The translations under genes were made by a program, and so were the position numbers. This document shows, one piece after another, positions 33,994 to 46,806 of a stretch of 64,000 bases of DNA; position 1 is the stretch's first letter, and every line of letters starts with the position of its first letter. The stretch comes from Nectonema munidae (Eukaryota; Nematomorpha; Nectonematoida; Nectonematidae), in contig JAUIRK010000017.1 in assembly GCA_030549495.1 (NCBI GenBank), positions 124,001 to 188,000 on the forward strand, given 5' to 3'. The notes under the pieces are model-generated. The model made no database searches and was not told the DNA's origin. It saw nothing but the letters and a program-made list of their open reading frames with translations.

Positions 33994-35750
33994 TTACATG
34001 CTTTCCAAAAACTTCTTTTCAAACGTGACTAACTTTGTTGTTTTAAAAAATGGATAATTGTCGTTGAAAATCATGTTTTGAAAGAAACCAAGTATTTGAA
34101 AATTTTTTGGATACTTAAGATCAAATACATAATATATTTTCAGCATAAATAGCAAGGCTTCTTTTATCAGATGTCCTAAATAAAAAGAAACTCCATCTCC
34201 AACTACATATATCGATTTTGTTATTTCATTTTTGCACACAATCATCTTTAGAGAGCTTCCAACTTCTGAAGAAATATTGAGAGAACTTTCCTAGAAAAAT
34301 TGAATGGGAAAATTGTGAACGATTTTAAAAATACAGTATGATTACGTCTAGAATGTTCAGAAGTTTTTCATTGACTTTATATTTTGATGAAATGGAAGTT
34401 ATTTCGTCAAAAGAGATTATTATTTGTAAATTTCTTTCATTTTCGTTTGGAGATTTCGGTATATTCAAAATATACCGATCCATCGTTGTTTCCCAATTTC
34501 GGTTGATTTTTTCATCCGTTAACTCTTTTTTGAGTAAAGAAAACTCTTTTTTAACCTGTAAAATAAAATTTAAGAAAAAAATGTGATATTATGTATATAA
34601 GACCATTTCAGTATTTTCGAGAAAAGGGAAAACTTCTATAACTGCTCGTAATCCAACAGGTAGATTTCTCATTTTTATTCTTCTTTCAGATAAACTAACT
34701 TGTGCTAAATATATTGCTGAAAATTCTCTATCTTGATCACTTTTTTTGATTTCTTCACATAAAAATTGGTGAGCTTCTGAGGAGGACATTCCAGTTTCAC
34801 TCTCTTCTACAAAGAATTTTTAAAAAGAAAACAAATATAAAAAATGTATAAGACAAATATTTTACGATAGTTTTTGCTAAGAACGAAATTCAAGCTTCTT
34901 TTTTCTTTGCTTACTGAGTTGGAGTTTCTACGTTTATTCCATTTCCATCTTATGTTGCGAACTTTTTGAGAAAGTTTTTTGTTGAAAAAAGCCTAAAAAA
35001 CCTGATGATCATTAAAAAAAATCACACTAAAAATAATCTTAATTACCAATGGAACTCTCCCATATGGGAATCCAATACACGGATAAATTGAATAAAGTGA
35101 TCTACCCAAGGAATCGTAATTCTCTTTACTGTCGAAATCGCCTATAGATATGACGTGGTATGCAACTTCTTCCACCAACTTGTCAAATTCATTTATGACA
35201 TTTCCGCTTTCCAAAAGAGAGGTCATTTTTGTAGAAAACTTTGGTATATACATGGATTTACCATTTCTTCCATGCAATACGTATGTATAAATAAATTGCA
35301 AATCTATATCGTGAACTTACGTTTGAACAAGTTGACATAATTTTAGGTGATGTTAGTTCATCAGAATCAGTAAGAATCATGTCTTTGTTTCTAGCCGCAT
35401 GATTTATTATCATCAATTTTTTTGTTGGTCCAACCTTGTTTCCGATCATTAATAATATGTCTTTCTCTTGTAGATTTAAAAATACCATACCATCAATTTC
35501 ATTTTCTAAAAAAATATTCTTAATAACAAAAGGTAAGTAAAAAGAATCAACATTCGAAAGCCAGCATAACATATGGTGGAAACTGCAAAGCCTTTAATTT
35601 TTCTTGAATTTCTGAAACTGATAAACGTTCATTTATTTCTTCAGCAATCTTGCTTAAATTTTCCTTACTCATTGATCTTCCACTTAAAATTCTTGAAAAC
35701 AGCGTGCTTAGCCTCAAACCGTAAACACTAATGGTTTCGGCCCGGTCCAA
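33994..35750 (-). CDS. SAM-domain (SAMD3-like) gene inside the CACTA element
   Basis: Minus-strand segments read in order. First is a leader (ISVYGLRLSTLF...). A SAM-domain core follows at 35572-35380 (FLENEIDGMVFLNLQEKDIL, then LMIGNKVGPTKKL). Next is a segment ending at a gtaag-type donor near 35331, then NYDSLGRSLYSIYPCIGFPY at about 35130-35050. After that is a short segment at 34789-34589, and last KEALLFMLKIYYVFDLKYPK to a stop at 33994. This order (SAM, Y-x-x-L-G-x-x-L-Y-x-x-YP, eAl...yyVFdLxYP) matches SAM domain-containing protein 3-like genes seen in fish and invertebrate genomes. Introns are plausible between segments. The role in transposition is unknown. Some breaks may be real decay. 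Confidence 0.55.
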
Positions 35751-35841
35751 ACTTTTTTATTTGTTCTGGAAAGTGTGTTAAGTAATGAAATTTCGGAGGG
35801 AATGTTACATGTCCAAAAGTTTCAGAAAAAAAAGGATTATG

Positions 35842-36645
35842 TTAATAAATTAGTTCAAACAAAAAGTTTAAAGTGACATCAGAAGCAATAGGAGAAATTA
35901 TAAGTAGTGATATCTTGATGAGTTTTATAAAATTTTGCCAAACTCTGTCTTCTTTAGGAATAAACCCGGATATTAAAAAAGGTAAAACAAGCATGAAATT
36001 CTTTATTTCTACTGAAGTTAAAGGAAGGGCATTTGTGTAATTCAAATAATTTTTTTCTAGAGTTTGTGGCTTATCATTCAATATTTCTTGAGGATAATCA
36101 AAGCTTAAAATGAGAGAATTAAGTATTTCTAGTGTAAAGTACCTTTTTACATAAATAAAAAATTCTAGAATCAACTGCAATGATAACTTCACAACACCTT
36201 CAAAAAGAACATGCATTGGATCGTGTAAAATGCATTCTGTAATTTTAAAATAAGGAAAACGTGCCAAGACAGATTCATTGTTGATACCATACATTTTTGA
36301 GAAGTACTTTTCATGTAATGGTTTCTTCTTCATTTCTTCACATCTGATACGATGTTGTCTTTCGTTTCTCAAACTGAATTGAGTCCCGTAAAGACTATTA
36401 ATGAGTTGAGAAGTATCAACTTCACAATTTCTACATGGTTTCTTAGCAAAGTTTACGCCTCCTTTGAAACCTCCAATATATTGCGCAGCGGGTGTGGCCC
36501 CAAAAACACAATAAAGAATACCATAAACGCTTTGAATACCCCCCCCCCCCTCCAAATACCTTTTCTGCCCCCCCCCCCCCTTAAATAATTTTATTTCCAA
36601 TATGCTTGCCCCCCTAAATTCCTTGCATGCCCCCCCCCCCCCCAA
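35842..36645 (-). pseudogene. CACTA/EnSpm transposase, C-terminal two thirds
   Basis: From about 36530 down the frame reads YCVFGATPAAQYIGGFKGGV, FAKKPCRNCE, MYGINNESVLARFPYFKITE, then ILHDPMHVLFEGVVKLSLQL and on to a stop at 35842. The DxMHxLxEGV motif and the CRxC pair are diagnostic of animal EnSpm transposases (usual form DIMHDLLEGV). The first 38 or so residues of the open frame (Gly-rich) come from an inserted poly-C repeat at 36538-36671 rather than from the transposase. The N-terminal catalytic part beyond that insertion was not recognised, so the gene is truncated. Confidence 0.75.
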
Positions 36646-36671
36646 CTTCCATTTTTTGGCTACGCCACTGT
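36538..36671. mobile_element. Poly-C/G hAT-like fragment nested in the CACTA transposase
   Basis: Four C tracts separated by short spacers end in ggctacgccactg, the reverse complement of CAGTGGCGTAGCC, a very common hAT MITE end. It interrupts the transposase frame after about 36530. The second end is missing or degenerate. Confidence 0.55.
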
Positions 36672-37614
36672 GCTGGTGGCAGGTGTATTATTCTCCTCCT
36701 AGATCTGTCATTGCCCATATATATTATTTTAAACTTAATACAATATATTTTTTAAATTTTAATTTCAGATTTTTCATATTAACATAAATTTTTTATATAA
36801 TTAACTAATCTAACAAAATGCAAAATAGTCAAAAATTTTAAAGCATAAAAATGAGGAACTGAAATATTCAAAGAAAATATAAAAGCTTATCACTTTTGTT
36901 AATAAAATAAAAGATAATTTTATTCTATTAAACTTCTCTATAAAAGATTATATTTATTCTTATTTTATTCTATAAAGAGAAGTTGGGTAATTATACATCA
37001 CAGAATTATTGTGCACAAATAAAGTTTTAACTAAATAAATTAAACTTTTTTTAAAAGTATAAATTGAAAGATTATTATTTAGTTTTTGCCTAAAACAATA
37101 ACGAAAACAAAATTCAAAAAATAAGACACAAAAAACTTGTAAAATTGAGTTGAATTTTTGTAAAATACCCTCTTGAAAAAAGAAGTTGAGTGAAATTATA
37201 GCTGGAAGGAAATCCAAAAAAAGTAGGAGATCAAATGAAACGAGAAGGCTTTTTGAAAAGAGATGTGTGATGGAGGGAGAAACAAAATAATCAAAACAGA
37301 TGTGAAAATCGATGACAATGTTAATTCATACATATGCATAGTGTAAGAATACACTGTGCATATACACATATATGTATATTGACTGTGTACAATGTAACAC
37401 GCATGCAGTAAATCTAGCTTTCTTGCGACTTTGAGTCGATAAGCTTCTCGTTTCTCATAGATTATCTTCAAAGTGTAAACACGTGTTGTCTAAACATAAG
37501 AGAAAGAGGACTCAAAAACACTGAAAATGACGTAGTGTTTAGAAATTAAACTCATAAACACATTAAAACATGTTTAAACTCTAAACGCACTTTTTACAGT
37601 GTACCTGTAGTGAT

Positions 37615-38165
37615 TATCATCCATGAAGTGTTTGTGTATATTGGGTTAACGAAAGTCTTTTGTGTAGACTTTCAATTTGGAGAACGCCTTCTTCGTATTT
37701 CTGCCATAAATCCATTTTTTTACTTCTTTGGTGAGGTTTTTTGCTGTTTGTAGAGCTTTCTATCAGAGATAAGTCTAACCTGAACAATTTTTTAAAAATT
37801 AGCGATTCAAAAATATGAAAAAAAAATTTAGTCATCAATAACTTGGAGAGTTTTTGTGTTATTTTTTTTTATTTAAACGGTTATGCCATCTTTCGACATC
37901 GTTGTTGGTTCTGATTAACTGTTTGAAGACACACTAATCAGATTGAACCCATAATTTTTTATTCATCCAGGTATTTTCGACATAAGTGAAGAGTTGTTGA
38001 ATTCTAGGTGATGTTGAAACCAATTTTATTTCTTCTAACAAGTATCGTCAAAAAACAAATTAAATTGTTTTTTCATAATATATCAAGTACTTACTCAATG
38101 TGTTCGGATGGCAATAAAGGTTGTGCCAATAATTTTTTAATAACTTGTTCCTCTATCATACCTGA
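37615..38165 (-). pseudogene. Mutator-like transposase C-terminal remnant (unit 2)
   Basis: Copy of 13005-13570 with the same motifs (LPSEHIE, TWMNKKLW, RTNNDVERWHNRLN, KYEEGVLQIESL). In this copy the last segment is open over 73 codons (37838-37617), because an A run is one base shorter than in unit 1. The CACTA element inserted a few bases past the end of the frame. Confidence 0.65.
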
Positions 38166-38329
38166 AAAAAGGAATCAACCTATAAAATAGTAATTTTGAA
38201 AACAACCATAAACGAATAAGAATGCACAATAAGATGTCGCTCAATAATCCTGGAAAGTGATGAAAGTTCTTTTTTGCACATATTTCTATAGCCATTAGGA
38301 ACACTTTTACATTATTTCTCCTCACTCAG

Positions 38330-40950
38330 TAAACTATAAATTTATGTTTGACTGCCTATTTATTCTGGACCAAAGAGTAAAAATAAGGTAAATGTGGTAG
38401 GGTATTTTTATCGATAAAGCATTAATGCACCTCTTGCATCAAACTAAGAGTACTTTTTGGCAGAGGAAGGAATCAAACCCAAGAAGATCGGATTAGAAAT
38501 CCAGCACTCCATCCAAATCCCCCACCCAACCCTTATCTGATCTCCAGGTTCAATAACGTGGATGTGTACATTTCTTAATATTTTGTCATTTTCGAAATTT
38601 TTTAAAGACATAAAAAAGTTTCTAAATTGATGTTTTCATTAATTAAAACTAGGGATACTTTCAGTAGCGATTCTGATGAGGGCGCCACGGCACCTGTTTT
38701 ACTCTGGCCTCGAGCTTGATCTCTTTAATTTTTTTTTATTTAATTTTATCCTAAAAACAAGTTTGAAACCTTAAATTTCCAGTTATCACGTATTTTATTC
38801 AAGCAGAAATATAAGCCGACTATTTTGAAAAATAAATATTAAGTCATTTTTTCACAAATACTGTTTTCTAAATGAGATTATTGATGACAAAAAGTGTGAA
38901 ATTTATCGAAAAATATCGTCTCCTGTGTTGTCCCTTCACTTTCAAAAAATTAGTTTCGCAAAGATACATGAACATGCAAAAAATGAAAGAATTGAATTTA
39001 GTTGTAGAATCGAGTCAGGCACATACTTTTGGAAACACAATGCTGTAATCTTGTATACTTTGTGAGCTCATGAAAACAAATAGCAAATGCACTTGTTTAA
39101 ACAATCATTAGAATATCTTTTCCGTTTTTCAGAGATCCCGTTCAATTTTTTAGCGCGAAAAAATTTCGAGCATTTTTAATAACCGAAAAATCCAAATACA
39201 AAATGTAACAAATGTAATGATAATGATTAAGTGACTTTGTTTTAAAAAGAAATTCTTAGCGCGAGTCTAACAATATTCAAAGATATAAAATTGTAACGAT
39301 TGAAAACTATTTTAATTTAACTCTAAATGCAAATTATACTGAATGCTTAAATTCCTTTTTAGCTTGGATGAGAAATGGAAATTTTTTTCAAATAGAAAGA
39401 TTAGCTATTACGCTTTTGTTAGAATTTTTAGAAGACATTTTTTAAGGCTTGAACATGTCTTTAAATATAAAAAATAGGAAGAAATTTTTTTAAATGTTTT
39501 AAATTTGAATTTACTAATGATATCTAGAAACAATTGTTCTACTAAAGTAAGAGGTTTTGCTATTTTCTTTTATAAATTTTTTTTATTAATCACTCTAGTT
39601 TCCATTCATAACAGAAAGTATAAATGTTTAACTTGAATGCCAGGATCGATCATAAGCTATTTTCCATGCCTATAACTGCATTTGTTTAAAACAGAAATGA
39701 GAGCTTTTAAGTTAAACTATCATTAATTGTAAACTAATTTTAAATAAACGTTTATATTAACATTTTCAACCAGACATCAACAAAAAGCGGTACAATTATT
39801 TAAAGTATATTTTAAAATACATTAGAACCTAAAAAGGCCTTAAAATACAAAATTTAAAATTGTTTTTTATTTAAATTACGGTAGTTAAAAAATTTCTTTA
39901 TGGCACACCTGAACGCATCCTTGCAGACCAATTTACAACTGCATATCTAGGGATTTTCTTTTCAATGTACCCTACCACTTTATAATTTGTTTTTATGATT
40001 TGTAAAATTTACTATTAATTTATGTACTTTTTGCATTTTTTTCTCTAATATATAGCTAGACGACGATTTTATCAAATAAAAAAGGTAATGTGGAAAGCTG
40101 GATGCAAACGCAATAAATAAATCAAGAATTCCACTCTCCAAAAATGAATTTAATCTTCTAACATTAGGCCCAAAATTCCACGTCTACCTGAGTTTTACAC
40201 ATATCAAGCACTTTCTTTGCAAACTTGAAAACGCTGTGCTAATGTAAACCTTCACTTCAAAAGGAAGCTTTCCTATTAGCGGTAGTAAATATTTTAACAC
40301 TTCACAACTCGCTACACAAAAATAACATCACACACAAACAAAATCAATGCCTAAAAATGTAAAAATGATGTCAACAGAACTGCTTCCATGAAAAAAAAGA
40401 TTGTTTCGTTATTCTGAACACTCTACTTTACACAAATATAATGAACGCATTTCTATCACTCTCAACCACGTACTTAACAATCTCTCGTTTCAACGCTAAA
40501 ATTTTCTCTTTCTACAGCACAACAAAATATAACAACTTCATTTACAAATTTTAGAAAGATTCCTTTGAGTTCCTGGAAAAATACATCAAACTTTCTTTTT
40601 AAACTAAACTCAGACAGCTCGCACGCTATTCAATTCATTTGCCACAACAAGTACTTAACATTTAATAACGTTATGTTATTATGATTTCATAATAGAATCT
40701 GATTTATTCAATTTTTATAAATAACTATTAAACTTCCTTTCCAAAACTTTACTATAAATATATGAAGAAAACACCTCATGGATGCCAAACTTAAAAGTGT
40801 TGAGAAAGCAATAGGCCACCACTACTTTACATTTCATTAGATACACCAAGTGGACAAGCCTCAATCTCCATGCAAGTAATTAATGACTACTCAATCTACC
40901 TCCAGCGACAACACAAAGAAGGATACTGCATCACAACACGAAAGCCCTAT
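38330..40950. other. AT-rich, no gene seen (unit 2)
   Basis: Counterpart of 13720-16340 with scattered differences. No gene or RNA recognised. Confidence 0.6.
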
Positions 40951-41225
40951 ATCAACACCAGGGTCGCACATCCTCGAAATTATTGGGGGGCGAAATTTTT
41001 TTGTTGCAATTTTCAAAATTAGTGGTCTGAAAATACAACGGGAGACCAAATATTCAAGCAATCGTTTAAAATAGAGTGTATTCAGCGCATACCTAAATTT
41101 ATAAGACTACTTAATATTTTTTTTTACAAATTTGGTGAATTTAATTACTATACTTCCAGCGAAAATATTTTAATTAAATTTGCATATCGAATATGGTGCC
41201 TAGAAAAAATTCCCCGGAAAAAATG

Positions 41226-41732
41226 TCGCCAATTAAAAAGTAGGAACCCCCAGTAAAAATGCAACCAAAAAAATGCCCCAATTTAAAATTAGGAAAAAAT
41301 GCCCCAACACAAAAAATTTTAAAAAATTATTAATTAAAATTAAAAAAAATTTTTTTAAAAAAGATATGTGAAATAAAGTTTTTTTGTAAAAAAAACAAAG
41401 AGTTAACTTTTCAAGTAAACTAAAAACTCATCATAGGAAAATTTTTTAAATACAAAAATTTATAAAACAGCAAATATTTTTGGACTTTGTGTGTATCAGA
41501 ACACTTTCTAAATATAATTTGTGTTTTAACTGATTTTAAGAACACATTCCCACAACTCTGCACCTTTGCTATTGTTTTCAAGAACTTTATAAAGAAAAAA
41601 ACCCTATAGATTAAGAAATTTTGGAAATTTAGCCTTTCGTGGTACCAAATAAAAATATTTATATAATTTAAAAAAATCGAAAATTAGGGGGCATTTTTTC
41701 CTACTTTTTAATTGGGGGCATTTTTACCTACA
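41226..41732. repeat. Nested inverted-repeat element (unit 2)
   Basis: Copy of 16620-17092 with the extra AT stretch. Its arms are conserved. Confidence 0.65.
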
Positions 41733-42159
41733 ACCATCGAACATACACTAGTTTAAAAAAAATCCAAAAATGTTAGGGAGTGGAATAGGCTTTTCATTTG
41801 AAAAATGAAGTAGTCTACCAGGCACATTACAGGAATTGATGAATGGAACCGTCTGTTCTTAGAATAATTTCAAAATAATAGGAGGCATAAAGAATTAGAA
41901 TTTATTTGAAATTTTCAAGTTTTTATTAGCAGCAAAAGCCAACGTTTAAGTAGCTAACCCTTATAATTAAAAAATTATTTAAACTAATGATCAAAAGACA
42001 TTTCGCCCCATAGATAATTCGCACCATAGACGTCTCATAGGCTATTTGTTTCATCCATCTTTGCTTATTATGTGTAAAATTATTAAAAAATTTTATATTG
42101 TTTATTTTATCTCTATTAAATTATTTCAAATTAATTATTTTATCTCTAAATTTTTTAAA

Positions 42160-42375
42160 ATTGTCCGTGAGACAAAATGTCTTATGAAAATAACGGGGCG
42201 AATTGTCCATGAAACAAAATGTCTTATGAAAATAATGGGGCGAATTGTCCATAGGACGAACTGTCTTATGAAAATAATGGGGCGAATTGTCCATGGGACG
42301 AACTGTCTTATGAAAATAATGGGGCGAATTTGTCCATGGGACGAACTGTCTTATGAAAATAATGGGGCGAAATGT
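42160..42375 (+). repeat. 42-bp tandem repeat (unit 2)
   Basis: Same array as 17519-17740 with similar copy number. A few substitutions make the frame open for longer here, giving a 116-codon repetitive frame that is not considered a gene. Confidence 0.9.
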
Positions 42376-44035
42376 CCGAGGACCAAACTAACATAAATCA
42401 AAGTATACGAGAAAAGAAAATCATTGCGTTTTTTTTGAAAATTTGTCTACAAATAAAATTCTGACAGCTGTCATAAATAGATCAAGCACATTTTAAACAA
42501 CTGAAACTTTTTGAAAATTTTGTTTCGATATTATATTTTTATTATAATAATCAACAAATTTTCTTAAAAAAAAAGATTTAATTAATTATGTACAGTGTTA
42601 CTTATAAAATTTAACAATCGAACATTATAAAAAATATCTCTGCTCAAATATTAAGCAAATAGAGCATTCTTGCTTTTAAACTGAATAGATAGTCAAAATA
42701 TTCATTCCCAAATAACTATTGAAAAAATTTTCTTGACTTGAAAATTTAAAGTTTTCAAATGTTACAAAATGTAACTTACTTTCTTGATCCTTTCATTGTA
42801 GAAGTTTTCAAAAACTGATATCGCATAAGATGCATGGGGGCACCATGCGGTACGTAGGAGTGTTGGCACGGCCCCTCATGACCCAGCCTAGCTACGTCAC
42901 TGGAGAGAAGAGAACTGAATGAGATAGGAGAGCTTAACAAGAGAAGAGGGCTTGAATGAAAGAAGAGAGCTTGAGTGAATGATTGAGTTTTAGCAGAGAA
43001 AGCGGAAGAGAAAAACAAAGGAGACAGAAAGAGAAATAGAATCACTGTGACAGAAGATGCCCCCCCCCCCCCCCCCCCCCGGATGTGCGCCCCTGATCAA
43101 CACCCACTATACACTTACTTTTACCCGCACCACAGACACAACCAATAACCCCCTAATTAACACCTCTAACACAACCGAAACGCACCTCTTCTTCGAAATT
43201 TTACAAGACCGAAATATTTTGTATTTCTATCCTTCATCTATTTACTAGTTATTAAAGTGGTGTATAATTTCTGTTACCCCTATCTCTTGGTATTCTTTAT
43301 GGATTATGTTTATTACATGATTGTTTCAATAAATTGATTAAAGTAAGTGAAACAAGAAAAATAAATTAAAGAACATTATCTTGTTGAATATAATATCTCA
43401 TTCAAGTAATGGCCTTTAAATTAATAAATTTATTTACAAATCAAAGATTCGATAAAAAACGTACCAAGATCGAAGTGGAACCGAACTTAGATATTAATAG
43501 AAATAAGCTTTTTTTGTACGCTAACTTGAAACCGTATATTTTACAAAAAAACTATCGTGTCGTAACGAAAACTCGAAACGTAAGGTACTGTAAACAACTA
43601 CTGTGTTAATAGATACGCTAATTGTCCTTTAAAGAAAAATTATCTGCAAAATATATTACACTTTGTTTAACAGTCACTTCATCAATATCGGGTTTATAAA
43701 TCCTTAACATATAAATAAGAAATCGCATTTTCTGTCAAAAATTATACTAATTTTGAAATCTGGATTCCGAGTCCCCCCTAAAAGGTATTAACCGCTCGCT
43801 GGCGGGGGTATCATGTGAGCCAGAAACTCACACTCATTGTCGCTCGGTTAAAGTTTCCGTCTTTTTTACTCTGATCTATTTTGTGTTATTTGTGGCCTGC
43901 CTTGTGTGTTAACATTAATCAAATTTTCTTACTCGCATTCATCCTAGTTATCATCGCTTACATTAAAATTGAGGCGAATGTCCGCCCTCATCATCATCTA
44001 ATATTATATACTTAACCCCTCAATTATTATTTTTG

Positions 44036-44562
44036 CCATTTTGGTATTCTATAATTGATCGATGTGAAAGTTGTTCATCCAAGGTAATTTCATCAGTAAG
44101 ATTTTTTTACCATTTTTCCACATATTCACTATGATTGATAACTAATACTTTATAACTTGTGAAACAATTTTTTTATTATTTTTTTTAACCGTAACTTTTA
44201 ATTTTTTTATTTTAATCAAAATTTAACTTTTTTTTATTATTTTGAGTTTTTTATTTAGACATTTTTGCGTATAAATGAAACATTATTTCAAAATGAAAAA
44301 AATTAATTAGTGAAATTGTTTATACAAAAAAATATATATAATTAAAATAGGTAAAATAATAAAAATAAGTTTAATTTAGATTAAAATAAAAATTTAGAAT
44401 TGAAAAAATAATAATAAAAAAAAATTGAATCACAAGTTATAAAGTATTAAAGTTATCAATCATAGTGAAAATGTGGAAAAATGATAAAAAAAAATGTTGA
44501 CGATGAAATTACCTTGAATAAAACAACTTACACATCGATGAATTGCACTGAAAACCAAAATA
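44036..44562. mobile_element. Fold-back element (unit 2)
   Basis: Copy of 19401-19928. The left arm has lost cagtg from its outer end; the right arm keeps it. Confidence 0.85.
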
Positions 44563-44662
44563 GAAACTATAAATATTTTTTGCTGTTATCTATTTTGAAG
44601 AATTTCCGACTTTTTGAGATATAAAGGAATATCTCATTTTTTTGAGAACATGAACTGACTTT

Positions 44663-45796
44663 TTATATAAATTGGGGCTTAACAAAGTCGTTTCCACTAT
44701 TGGTTATATGCCCTTCAACCCAAGGATGTTTCTTCAATAAATCTTCAATGGCAAAATTACTCCTTTTTAAACTTCCAACCATTTCTATTAAACTGAGAAT
44801 TTGGCTCCTTTCATGAGACTCGTTGTTTCCGCCTGTTTCAAAGTTGCACGCATTTTCTAACACACGCAAATTCCTTCCGAAATACATCCAATCACTTCTT
44901 CTTCCATGTCCTATTTCTTTTGACATTGCTTTCTGAGGAGAACATACAAAATTAATGAGCTTCAAGTTACCGTCTTCGTCGAACATGATGTTGTTTTCGT
45001 GTAGACGGTTGTGTGTCATATTATTACTATGTAAATAAGCTATCGCCAAAAGTAATTGGGCGCTGTAACTCTTTGCTTCTTCTACGCTGACTCCTTCCTT
45101 CAAGCATTTTATGCCCAGCGTATCTCCAGGTAAGAATTCTTGAACGATGTAGATGAATTCTTTATCCAGATAGACGTCATTGATTTCGACCGTGAATTTT
45201 GAATTTAGCATCTTTAGGTTATTAATCTCTTGAATCACGCCTTCAATGATAATTCGTGGCTTTTTAATGTACGGTATCACTTTGAGAACATGCTTTTTCA
45301 AAGTATTGATGTTTAAGCACATATAAAACTTTCCACGAATATCCTCATCGAAACATTTTTGAATGACATATTCTTCGTCTACTGATGTTGTTTTGGGGTT
45401 CAGTGCTTCTTTTAAGTACAAATAAGGAGAATTTTTGAATTTTATAGGAGTTTTTTTTTTTAAAAACGATCTTTGAACTGTCTTTTTTTCTGAATTTTCT
45501 TTTAAGCTCTTGTCATTTTCACTTTCATTTTGAAATAGCGAAAAATTTTGTCTATTGTGTTCTTTAATTTCAGCCGAGCCCAGCGAATCTTTGGATTTTG
45601 GAACTGAAAAAACTGTGTCCTTTTTTAAACCTTCTTTAAATTTCATGACATTTTCACTTTTATCCGAATCTTTTTTGATACTTGAATTTAATGCATTTTG
45701 ATTTTCTGATGATATGATGTTACTTAAAAAATTTCTAGCAAGCCAACATACATTAGAAAATATAAAATGGGTGGAGTGTATTAAAATCTGTTCCAT
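44663..45796 (-). CDS. Single-exon pseudokinase (unit 2 copy)
   Basis: Second copy of the 377-residue pseudokinase. Against the unit 1 copy I see three base differences over 1134 bp: two change residues (Asn80 to His; Thr324 to Asn) and one is silent at Ile4. The frame, the K172/E190 pair and the degenerate HNR and NFV motifs are all retained. It is flanked by the same fold-back element downstream and the same dispersed repeats upstream. If both copies are real and expressed, dosage of this gene is doubled. Confidence 0.8.
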   Translation of the reverse strand: MEQILIHSTHFIFSNVCWLARNFLSNIISSENQNALNSSIKKDSDKSENVMKFKEGLKKDTVFSVPKSKDSLGSAEIKEHNRQNFSLFQNESENDKSLKENSEKKTVQRSFLKKKTPIKFKNSPYLYLKEALNPKTTSVDEEYVIQKCFDEDIRGKFYMCLNINTLKKHVLKVIPYIKKPRIIIEGVIQEINNLKMLNSKFTVEINDVYLDKEFIYIVQEFLPGDTLGIKCLKEGVSVEEAKSYSAQLLLAIAYLHSNNMTHNRLHENNIMFDEDGNLKLINFVCSPQKAMSKEIGHGRRSDWMYFGRNLRVLENACNFETGGNNESHERSQILSLIEMVGSLKRSNFAIEDLLKKHPWVEGHITNSGNDFVKPQFI

Positions 45797-45929
45797 TGGT
45801 AAAGTTGTTTGTCTTAATGTTTTGTAGATGTCAAAATTATTTATTGAATTGTGTTTAGAATTTTGGTTTGTATTCTCTCTTTATGTATTTTAAACGTGAG
45901 AAAGTGGTAACGTATTAAGTGGAGATGTT

Positions 45930-46200
45930 ATTATAATGATAATGAAATATAATAATAGGCTAGCGTCTGTCTGCGTGTGTGTCTGTAGCTGGGAGCATTT
46001 TGATTGGTTGAATTTATTTATATGTTTTGTGTGTATTTTTATATGGTGTGATGAGTTTGTATGTGTGTATGTCGCTTGAAGCATTCTGATTGCTTGACAT
46101 TATTTATATGTTTTCTACCAAACCATATATCACCATATAAAAATACACACAATCAATGATCCTATGTTTCGAGCATTTGATTGGTTAAATTTATATCAAT
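45930..46200. repeat. Imperfect inverted repeat (unit 2)
   Basis: Copy of 21300-21560. Confidence 0.5.
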
Positions 46201-46429
46201 GTATACACTGTTGTGATTGATGATAAGTTATTGATTTTTAGAATAGTTTTTTAAACCAATTCTTAAATCGGAATTGCTATCATTTTATATTCCATTGTAG
46301 AAGAAAAAGTTAGGATTTTATTTAAAATTAAAAAAGATTGATAGAATCTTTAGGTAATGTGGAGTAACCTTAGCTACTTTTCTTGTTAGTTTGCAATATT
46401 TCACTTTTAAAATTTTTAAACGAAGGGCA

Positions 46430-46650
46430 TTTGTAATATTTTTACCGACAATGTACAAAAAATAAATCACATTCCACTGCTATCACGCTTGTTTTTGATC
46501 TTAGCGTATAACTGTGCGAAGAAGAATTAACACATGTAGAGCATTACGCCTTTATGAACGCAGTGATTTCTTCTCTCGCATACGTGACACGACACATTTG
46601 AGCACGCGTGTGTGATTTATTTTATCGGATTAGTGTACGCTTTAGTTTAT
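46430..46650 (+). repeat. Dispersed repeat, fuller copy (unit 2)
   Basis: Copy of 21780-21995 that keeps tttgatcttagcgtataact followed by gtgcgaagaag, missing from unit 1. The inverted relative at 61130-61325 has the matching segment, so unit 2 is the ancestral form. Confidence 0.75.
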
Positions 46651-46806
46651 TTGTAGTGTGTAGCTAATTTTATAGTCAAATATTAAAACGCTATCACATC
46701 GTTAATAAAATATTTTTGATAGGAATTTCAGAGCAGCTTGGCATGATGTTTGACTCGAAAGTCTGCATTCCCTCTTTATTCTCTTATCTTACATTATCAT
46801 GTGTTC

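Larger units (their letters stand above)
33611..37601 (-). mobile_element. CACTA/EnSpm transposon, 3991 bp, unit 2 only
   Basis: Terminal inverted repeats CACTGTAAAAAATG and its near-complement at the right end (TTTTTACAGTG). The 2-bp duplication TA lies at 33609-33610 and 37602-37603, and unit 1 has the empty site (ggctacctgtag, near 12995). The subterminal regions are packed with short words (taaacac, ctaaacgc) in both orientations, as expected for CACTA elements. It carries two minus-strand genes, transposase then a SAM-domain protein. Both are damaged or intron-split, so the copy is probably immobile. Confidence 0.88.
40959..43095. mobile_element. Non-autonomous hAT element, 2.1 kb (unit 2)
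   Basis: Same element as 16353-18459, with identical 8-bp flanks atcaacac (40951-40958 and 43096-43103). It differs by a 55-bp AT-rich insertion near 41310 inside the nested inverted-repeat element and by loss of a few bases before the terminal C run. Confidence 0.9.

Noticed and set aside
37196-37471. Minus-strand frame inside the CACTA element
   Set aside because: Low-complexity Tyr/Ser/Phe-rich text over a subterminal, palindrome-rich segment; not similar to the transposase N-terminus.
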